This document shows, piece by piece, positions 56,480 through 64,000 of a stretch of 64,000 nt of DNA. Origin of the DNA: Glandiceps talaboti (taxonomy: Eukaryota > Hemichordata > Enteropneusta > Spengelidae). Under the pieces are notes generated by a model that made no database searches, had not been told where the DNA came from, and saw only the letters and a program-made list of their open reading frames with translations. Position numbers and translations under genes: made by a program. The stretch's first letter is position 1. Each line of letters opens with the position of its first letter. The stretch covers positions 3,323,998 through 3,387,997 of the forward strand of contig NC_135560.1 in assembly GCF_964340395.1 (NCBI RefSeq), written 5' to 3'.

Positions 56480-58435
56480 CTAGTATAACTTACTGCAATG
56501 GTAAAATTTACAGACTCTAACAGTCCTACTTCATCTAGTATCACTTACTGCAATCATGGTAAAATGTACAGACTCTAACTTCATCTAACTTACTGCAGTG
56601 GTAAAATTTACAGACTCTAACTTCATCTAGTATAACTTACTGCTGCAATGGTAAAATGTACAGACTCTAACTTCATCTAGTATAACTTACTGCAATGGTA
56701 AAATTTACAGACTCTAGCTTCATCTAGTATAACTTACTGCAATGGTAAAATGTACAGACTCTAACTTCATCTAGTATAACTTACTGCAATGGTAAAATGT
56801 ACAGACTCTCGCTAGCTTCATCTAGTATAACTTACTGCAATGGTAAAATGTACAGACTCTATCTAACTTACTGCAATGGTAAAATGTACAGACTCTAACT
56901 TCATCTAGTATAACTTACTGCAATGGTAAAATGTACAGACTCTAACTTCATCTAGTATAACTTACTGCAATGGTAAAATGTACAGACTCTAGCTTCATCT
57001 AGTATAACTTACTGCAATGGTAAAATTTACAGACTCTAACTTCACCTAGTATAACTTACTGCAATGGTAAAATGTACAGACTCTAACTTCATCTAGTATA
57101 ACTTACTGCAATGGTAAAATGTACAGACTCTAACTTCATCTAACTTACTGCAGTGGTAAAATGTACAGACTCTAACTTCATCTAGTATAACTTACTGCTG
57201 CAATGGTAAAATGTACAGACTCTAACTTCATCTAGTATAACTTACTGCAATGGTAAAATTTACAGACTCTAGCTTCATCTAGTATAACTTACTGCAATGG
57301 TAAAATGTACAGACTCTAACTTCATCTAGTATAACTTACTGCAATGGTAAAATGTACAGACTCTCGCTAGCTTCATCTAGTATAACTTACTGCAATGGTA
57401 AAATGTACAGACTCTATCTAACTTACTGCAATGGTAAAATGTACAGACTCTAACTTCATCTAGTATAACTTACTGCAATGGTAAAATGTACAGACTCTAA
57501 CTTCATCTAGTATAACTTACTGCAATGGTAAAATGTACAGACTCTAGCTTCATCTAGTATAACTTACTGCAATGGTAAAATTTACAGACTCTAACTTCAC
57601 CTAGTATAACTTACTGCAATGGTAAAATGTACAGACTCTAACTTCATCTAGTATAACTTACTGCAATGGTAAAATGTACAGACTCTAGCTTCATCTAGTA
57701 TCACTTACTGCAATGGTAAAATGTACAGACTCTAACTTCATCTAGTATCACTTACTGCAATGGTAAAATGTACAGACTCTAACTTCATCTAGTATCACTT
57801 ACTGCAATGGTAAAATTTACAGACTCTAACTTCATCTAGTATAACTTACTGCAATGGTAAAATGTACAGACTCTAGCTTCATCTAGTATAACTTACTGCA
57901 ATGGTAAAATGTACAGACTCTCGCTAGCTTCATCTAGTATAACTTACTGAAATGGTAAAATGTACAGACTCTAACTTCATCTAGTATCACTTATTGCAAT
58001 GGTAAAATGTACAGACTCTAACTTCATCTAGTATAACTTACTGCAATGGTAAAATTTACAGACTCTAACTTCACCTAGTATAACTTACTGCAATGGTAAA
58101 ATGTACAGACTCTAACTTCATCTAGTATAACTTACTGCAATGGTAAAATGTACAGACTCTAACTTCACCTAGTATAACTAACTGCAATGGTAAAATGTAC
58201 AGACTCTAACTTCACCTAGTATCACTTACTGCAGTGGTAAAATGTACAGACTCTAACTTCACCTAGTATAACTTACTGCAATGGTAAAATGTACAGACTC
58301 TAACTTCATCTAGTATAACTTACTGCAATGGTAAAATGTACAGACTCTAACTTCACCTAGTATAACTAACTGCAATGGTAAAATGTACAGACTCTAACTT
58401 CACCTAGTATCACTTACTGCAGTGGTAAAATTTAC
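56480..58435. repeat. Minisatellite, 47-bp unit, about 40 copies, with ~555-bp higher-order period
   Basis: TAACTTACTGCAATGGTAAAA followed by TGTACAGACTCTAACTTCATC recurs at mostly 47-bp spacing. Irregular units recur at a fixed distance: CTCTCGCTAGC at about 56808, 57363 and 57920; CTCTATCTAAC at about 56857 and 57412; and CATCTAACTTACTGCAGTGG at 56582 and 57137. Blocks of about 12 units have therefore been copied in tandem, at 555-557 bp. The right end has its own two-fold block (CTAACTGCAATGG...CACTTACTGCAGTGG). Confidence 0.96.
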
Positions 58436-58729
58436 AAAATCCCAAAGTTTAACTGCATCTGGTTTTAGTTTTAGTATCTGAAAGTGAAACAACTACATGT
58501 ACATTGTGATTTCTTTCATAAAAGAACACAATGTGGTCTACTGTGAAACCAATAAAAAAGTAAAATTTATTAAATTTTACTTTTTATAACTAATTTTCTC
58601 TGTAAATCCTTACTTTTTACATAATACTACCTATTAGTTCAGATTATATTGCCTCACTGTAAGGGAAATATCAGCTTAATGTCAGTAGTGAATGTAGGGT
58701 ACTAAAATATGATGGTTTACAGACAACAA

Positions 58730-58873
58730 ACACACGCATGCATGCACACACAGACAAACACACATACACATACATGTTCATGTATGCATGCATACATACA
58801 CACACACATACACACACACACAACACACACACACACAAATACACCCCCCCAAAAAAAAACAAAAAAAAAAAGT

Positions 58874-58904
<31 letters not shown>

Positions 58905-58905
58905 A
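58730..58905. repeat. CA-rich, A-rich and (AAC)n simple repeats
   Basis: CACACA/CATGCATGCA mixtures are followed by a C7A9 stretch and ten AAC triplets. Frames across it on both strands are low-complexity artefacts. Confidence 0.93.
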
Positions 58906-59381
58906 AAATCAGGTATGGTGTACAATGTACATGGTATTGCCTAAAGCTTGGTGGCATTGGTCAGTAACAATGATCACTTTGTGACATACTTTATGCTTCT
59001 CCCTATACTGGTCAGCACTGGTCAGTAAACCATCACTCATGATGTACATGGTTCCCTTGATGCTGGTTAGTATGGTTGATGACAAAATCAATGATATACA
59101 GTGTTTACTTTCTTGTGATTCATACCCTTAAACATTCCCTCCTTCTCATGCCATATAAACAAACAGAATACAGAAAGAACTGTTGCATGTCCAACCACTT
59201 GTTATGGGATGTATGTGCAATGATCGTGGCAAGCAATCTGATAAATATTTGATTAATTAATGACTTGTAAATTTGTCTAAGGTAAATATTGTCCCATGTG
59301 CACAATAAATAAGTCATTGAGTATTAGGTATACATGATTAGTTTATGTAGATACACCTGTGTGTACAACGCATCATATTTT

Positions 59382-60090
59382 TAGCCGCCAAAGGGCGAAG
59401 TTTCGATGGGGCTACTACGTTTGGTCTCATCCGTTCGCCCATCCGTCTGTCCGTCCATCCATCTTTCCGTGTCCACCTGTATCTCCAATATGCATGCGCC
59501 AATTTCAACCAAACCTGGTACAAATGTCAGATGTTATAAAGGGCATATGCACGTCACTTGGTTTTACAACCCTCAAGACAACAGTGAACTGGCAGCCACA
59601 TACCGGGGTATGTCATAAATAATCACACTTTGCCCAAAAACTCTTGAACTTTAACAGATAGAGACCTCATTCAAGTGTCTTCACCCATGTTATCTATCGT
59701 GAGCTTTTTAATGGCACATTGACTTTTGACCTTGACCTCCATCTTCAAGGTCAAATAGCCATATTATTGTCAAAGTGTGTATGTATATCTCTGATATGCA
59801 TGGACTGATTTCAACCAAACCTTGTACAAATGTCAGATGCTACAATGTATAGTCTGCATATACAAATGTACATATTACTTCGTTTCACAACCCCCATGAT
59901 AACGGCAAAATGGCAGCCATATTTGTCATAAATATTCACATTTTAGCCGATAACTCTTGATGCTTAACAGATAAAGACCCTATTCAAGTGCCTTCGTCAT
60001 GGTTATCAATGATGAGCTTTCTAATGACACACTGACTTTAGACCTTGACCTTCATCTTCAGGGTCAAATAGCTATGTCTTCATATTTTGA
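59382..60090. mobile_element. Dispersed short element, two related modules
   Basis: It starts TTTTTAGCCGCCAAAGGGCG and proceeds through a CCGTCTGTCCGTCCATCCATC stretch to TCAACCAAACCTGGTACAAA. Two ~330-bp modules follow, each with CAACC(C)(T/C)CA, TGGCAGCCA(C/T)AT, AACAGATA(G/A)AGACC, AATG(G/A)CACA(T/C)TGAC and TGACCTTGACCT(C/T)CATCTTCA. Related fragments occur at 1.0, 3.8, 26.0, 29.9, 45.5 and 47.3 kb. No protein is encoded. Confidence 0.7.
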
Positions 60091-60787
60091 AATCATTAAG
60101 ATAATATAAATATTAATGCTAATGTGCCTGAAATTGTCAAGGATCTACACATAATAGATAAGAAATACACAACCCTTTCAGGTGTTGTCAGTGTATCTTT
60201 TTTGATTGCCTTAAAGGCCATACCATACATGTACAATGTAGTTGTTGTCCTTTTTGAACTGACAGCCTGCGACATAATGTACAAACTAAAGAACTTGTAG
60301 TCACTACAAGAAATACTTTTTTGGGACCTATGTCTTGCATGAAGGCTTGTCATTGCTTGATCTGATCATACATGTATACAAGTCTAATTGCCTCTCAACA
60401 AAAATAATGATTAGCATACAAAACTGTTAATGCTGCATACCATAATTTTTCTGTGTATTTAAAGTTTAAATAATGTAATTACTATAAATATTTGCATTAC
60501 AATTTTTGTGGCATTTCATTGTTGGATGGATGGTCAATTTTAGTCCAATTTATTGAACATGTACAAGTGGCCGTATGTTGACAATTTAACATTTTGTTGA
60601 GATCCATTCTTAATGCAACTTATTAACTGAGAACAGTGTTATCATATACATGTACAATGTTATTTATTATGTAAGACTGACAGATACATGTAGTACTTGG
60701 AAACCTTTGTTGAATCCAGTTAAATTTCCCAAACTTGTAACTTTTTGTGTACCAAGATTACTTCCCCCTCTTCCTTTCCCGTTAACT

Positions 60788-60815
<28 letters not shown>
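60788..60815. repeat. Poly(C) run of 28
   Basis: CTCCC then an uninterrupted C run to CGGTAAATC. It is the longest of about ten C or G homopolymers in the window (others at 10.9, 14.4, 34.8, 36.4 and 56.4 kb). Length is likely variable or assembly-limited. Confidence 0.95.
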
Positions 60816-60819
<4 letters not shown>

Positions 60820-61369
60820 AATCTAGGTAAGCTTAAAGCTTTCTCATACAACCTTTGTAGGGAACCCATATACAATGTCTAGAGAAGTAATTTGTGTAAT
60901 GTGTAGATACATGTAAATGTATTATCCCATGTCTTCATTCAATGACATGTAGATATACTGATGTCATAAGTATGATAGTGACATTTTATAAGTCTACACT
61001 CAAGTCAACTTTATCCCAGTCAAGTTTTACAAATGGTAGCCATTCTTATAATATATAAAACATGTAATAAATTATTTCATATCAAATAACTACTTTTACT
61101 AAGTTTTAGTGTGTAAAGTCTATCCTATTATGTCTACTTACATTAATTATTCATTAAGTCTGTCTTAGAAAAGTTCATGAAAGGTGATCATATTTTAAAT
61201 TAGATTGCTTCATCTATCAAGTGATGAAATTAATGATTTGATATTTCACAGCTTTGCATTAGCTACTCAAACTAACTAATAAATCATTTTCTTAATTTAA
61301 AAGTAATACACTCATTTCTGGTCTAATAAACTTTTAAAAAAGGGGCGACATTTGTTATCATATTCTTGA

Positions 61370-61795
61370 GGGTATTGGGTGATGACATAAACCCCAGGGT
61401 ATTGGGTCAGTGACATAAACCCCAGGGTATTGGGTCGGTGACAAAAACCCCAGGGTATTGGGTGATGACATAAACCCCAGGGTATTGGGTCAGTGACATA
61501 AACCCCAGGGTATTGGGTCGGTGACAAAAACCCCAGGGTATTGGGTCGGTGACAAAAACCCCAGGGTATTGGGTCGGTGACATAAACCCCAGGGTATTGG
61601 GTCAGTGACATAAACCCCAGGGTATTGGGTCAGTGACAAAAACCCCAGGGTATTGGGTCGGTGACATAAACCCCAGGGTATTGGGTCAGTGACATAAACC
61701 CCAGGGTATTGGGTCAGTGACAAAAACCCCAGGGTATTGGGTGATGACATAAACCCCAGGGTATTGGGTCAGTGACATAAACCCCAGGGCAACTG
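61370..61795. repeat. Minisatellite, 28-bp unit, about 15 copies
   Basis: CCCCAGGGTATTGGGTCAGT followed by GACATAAA repeats at 28 bp, with 26-bp versions (GGGTGATGACATAAA) and GTCGGTGACAAAAA variants. The minus-strand PGVYVTDPI-type frames result from near-regular spacing and are not a gene. Confidence 0.96.
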
Positions 61796-61945
61796 TTACA
61801 TATTGTATATCCTTAAAATGTGTTACAGTAATGGTTCATATATGATGTGCTTTGTATGTTGACTCAAATGGCCTCAGTTTAATAATACCACTGTGACACT
61901 GTATACATTTAGGATATTGTTATCTCATTTTATGTTATATTGTAG

Positions 61946-61974
61946 GTGATGATAACATGCAACAAGTTCTTTAA
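61946..61974 (+). CDS. Possible alternative terminal exon of the plus-strand gene
   Basis: A good acceptor (TTATGTTATATTGTAG) is followed, in the phase left by the exon at 55453, by DDNMQQVL and TAA. It would end the protein early. The exon at 62881 also fits this phase, so the two could be alternatives, or this may be chance. Confidence 0.3.
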
Positions 61975-62040
61975 CTTCAAGTTGTATCCAAACCGAAGTC
62001 TTTGATTTGATCTTATATTGCACTCAACTTGGATAAGTTG

Positions 62041-62136
62041 TCTCTCTCTCATGCGCTCTCTCTTTTGCTCACTCATTCACTCTCTCTTTCTTTCTCTCTC
62101 ATACACACACTCTCTTTCTCTCTTTCTCTCTCTCTA
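62041..62136. repeat. CT-rich microsatellite-like stretch
   Basis: TCTCTCTCATGCGCTCTCTC and similar phrases with a CATACACACAC interruption. Confidence 0.9.
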
Positions 62137-62880
62137 ACTTTAAATGAAAGTTGTCTCAATATTGATTATACTTTCATACTTTCATAGTAACCAGTTTTCA
62201 GATTGTCTGTTGTAATACTATATGCAGTATTGTACTTCTTCAGAGTTAAAAACCCATTTCATTTGATATTATTAATGTATAGAAATATTCAGTAATACAT
62301 GATGTACAAGTATCTGTGAATCCCTTCCATGATACAAAAAATGTCTCCCCCCCCCAAAAAGCAGACATTTATTACCCAATAATGGTAAATGTGGAAAAAC
62401 TGTAAAACACATCACATTTAGATTGCCAATAGCAGTTTAATGTCTAGATTTAGTATACTTGAATATGAGAACGATGCCAGGATATTGCAATCCTGTCACC
62501 TATTGTAGGAAATAACTAAATGTATTAAAGGGATTGCTTGTATTAGATCAGTTGCAGTTCTTTTTAAGGGATATGTTAGAAAACGCTTATTATGATAATG
62601 CAAATATGCATTGACCTAAAAAGGTTTGCAAATAATAGCTGAGACAATTTAACATCTCTATAAGAGACAGAAATGAGCCATATACTTTCAACCACCAGAT
62701 AATCGATCCAATTAGAATCCACAATGTTTGTTCTTGTACTCTGTTTCACTGTTGCCATGGTGATGTAACGATGTGGCTTTATGGGATTGGATAATTCCTG
62801 GCAGTGTCAATTTCTATGTAAAAGCTTATTTTGTTAGACTAAATAACTCCATAGTGAATAAAATCAATTTTGTAACAAAG

Positions 62881-62996
62881 CTACTGTTTTGACAATCTTA
62901 CATTCAATGTGGACCTTGATGAAATGCAGTGCGCAACAAATTTGTCTGTATGCCATGAAGCAGTCAGTCAAACACTGTTTTTCACCTGATTATCCA
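62881..62996 (+). CDS. Candidate coding exon of the plus-strand gene
   Basis: The frame is open from 62854 to a consensus donor (CCA|GTAAGT) at 62997. It reads TVLTILHSMWTLMKCSAQQI then CLYAMKQSVKHCFSPDYP. Using the acceptor AACAAAG before 62881 gives entry phase 1, fitting the exon at 55453. A second acceptor (ATGCAG before 62930) would need phase 2. Both acceptors are weak, while the donor and the protein-like composition are good. Exit phase 0 matches the next exon. Confidence 0.5.
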
Positions 62997-63571
62997 GTAA
63001 GTTGCTTAGCTTGTAAGTACACTTTGTTTAACCTTCACCCTGGGTAGAAGGAAAACAACACTAAATACACTCTCTCTAGATAATGAAACCGGTAAGACAT
63101 ATTTCTACTCTCAATTTCAAAGAGTAAATTTGAAAAGGAAATGCCACAGCATGAAGGTAAACTAAATTGTGCTTGTCATTTTGAATGGCACTTATCAAAT
63201 ACAGGTATTCATACAAATGTATTTATGAACTAAGATTAACCTGAAGGGATTGTTACTGTTGATCAACAGCATTGTAATGTATGTACACACTAGACAGTAG
63301 ACAATACCAGAAATGATGCCCATATTGTTTTTATATTAAACCAAGTACAGTGAATTTTACACATGTTTGCTGTCTGATTGAAAACAATCACTGAAAATTG
63401 TTGAAATATTATTAATAATGTACATGTTGATTAGAAGTAAATTTTATCCATAATTAGTACAGTATCAGGTTGAAATCATGATTGCATTGAGACTGATCAA
63501 TTCAAAATTTAGGGTGGAAACCTAGAATTCATATCAATTTGATTGAATTTATTGTACCATTATATTTACAG

Positions 63572-63646
63572 CTTAACAAATATGTTTACCAACAGGTGAA
63601 TACTGTGAGTCAATACTTATCAAGGTGTACAGTTTATTACAATTAA
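63572..63646 (+). CDS. Candidate last visible exon of the plus-strand gene
   Basis: After a strong acceptor (TTATATTTACAG) the frame reads LNKYVYQQ to a good donor (CAG|GTGAAT) at 63596. Unspliced, it goes on through VNTVSQYLSRCTVYYN to TAA at 63646. Entry phase 0 matches the exon ending 62996. If the donor is used the gene continues past the window; if not, this is the terminus. Confidence 0.5.
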   Translation, partial: LNKYVYQQVNTVSQYLSRCTVYYN

Positions 63647-63762
63647 GTCATTATAAACAAAATAGTGTCAAAAAAGCATTCCAGTTTAATACAGCTAGTA
63701 CAGCTTTAAAACATCAAAGTGGCAATAGGGTAAATTATATATTATATTATACCAGTATATTG

Positions 63763-64000
63763 ATGGCGCAAATCGAGAGTTCTGATTGGTCTAGACAGCG
63801 AACTAGCGTGTCTAAAACGAGCGATAATGCACGGTTGGCACGCATCCAAATTTTGTTTGTCTACGAGCGTGGAGTTGTAGTCCGCCGTGATACTAATAGT
63901 GAACTCTTCGAATTGTCAGAGGAGGATTTTCTCTCAATGAGACAATATTTTATGAGAAATTATGAAGGAAATTTCGAAAACAACCAAGTCATCGCGTATT
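63763..64000 (+). CDS. Open reading frame running off the right edge
   Basis: From ATG at 63763 the frame stays open for 79 codons to the last base. It is absent from stop-bounded ORF lists because no stop is reached. It includes MAQIESSDWSRQRTSVSKTS, FVYERGVVVRRDTNSELFEL and SEEDFLSMRQYFMRNYEGNF. CpG content jumps relative to the preceding AT-rich 1 kb, suggesting a promoter-linked first exon or a recently inserted element gene. The family is not recognised, and the 3' part is needed to decide. Confidence 0.5.
   Translation, partial: MAQIESSDWSRQRTSVSKTSDNARLARIQILFVYERGVVVRRDTNSELFELSEEDFLSMRQYFMRNYEGNFENNQVIAY

Noticed and set aside
61312-61750. PGVYVTDPI repeat frames on the minus strand
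   Set aside because: 28-bp minisatellite artefact, with frame switches wherever 26-bp units occur.

Overview
The window is eukaryotic, AT-rich, intron-bearing and crowded with simple, tandem and dispersed repeats. Frequent ACATGTAC-type strings, GGGGACTA-type short elements and a jockey/CR1-like non-LTR retrotransposon suggest a marine invertebrate (lancelet, acorn worm, mollusc or similar). The sequence alone does not fix the species. No operons, CRISPR, rRNA or convincing tRNA genes were seen. Most long open frames are artefacts of tandem repeats whose unit is a multiple of three. Real coding sequence is in short exons, found here by pairing splice signals with open frames and checking intron phase.

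Layout. (A) 0.1-10.5 kb, minus strand: a five-exon gene model, roughly 265-280 residues, with an acidic start, a CCCH zinc-finger-like motif and then helical, repeat-like sequence. Its introns hold a 151-bp minisatellite, a 30-bp minisatellite and inverted-repeat elements. A decayed plus-strand coding remnant lies at 6.0-6.7 kb. (B) 11-17 kb: minus-strand coiled-coil coding remnants, a long AG/GACA microsatellite and the first copy of a foldback-like element with tandem-repeat arms, into which a small element has inserted with a 3-bp duplication. (C) 18-21.2 kb: a nearly complete but frame-broken LINE on the minus strand. (D) 21.4-22.3 kb: a compact candidate gene of 195 codons with CCAAT, TATA, Kozak and poly(A) signals and no intron. 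(E) 23.1-25.7 kb: a satellite of ~160-bp dimeric units carrying about 27 copies of the octamer ATGCAAAT. (F) 27.9-28.4 kb: three phase-compatible plus-strand exons of an unrecognised gene. (G) 28.4-33.6 kb: a diverged duplication flanking a 51-bp minisatellite with higher-order structure. (H) 33.5-38.6 kb: a 97-bp element with a 9-bp duplication, a second foldback-like copy and minus-strand exons paralogous in position to those at 11-13 kb. (I) 40.5-63.6 kb, plus strand: a first exon at a CpG-rich promoter followed by phase-compatible exons at 47.0, 50.7, 55.3, 62.9 and 63.6 kb of an unrecognised gene. Its introns hold many minisatellites and a 398-bp element with a perfect 9-bp duplication. 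(J) 63.8-64.0 kb: an open reading frame that runs off the window.

The genes do not form an evident pathway. The most notable biology is in the repeats: two foldback-like elements with satellite arms, two TAGTCT-ended miniature elements with 9-bp target duplications (Mutator-like), and an octamer-dense satellite.
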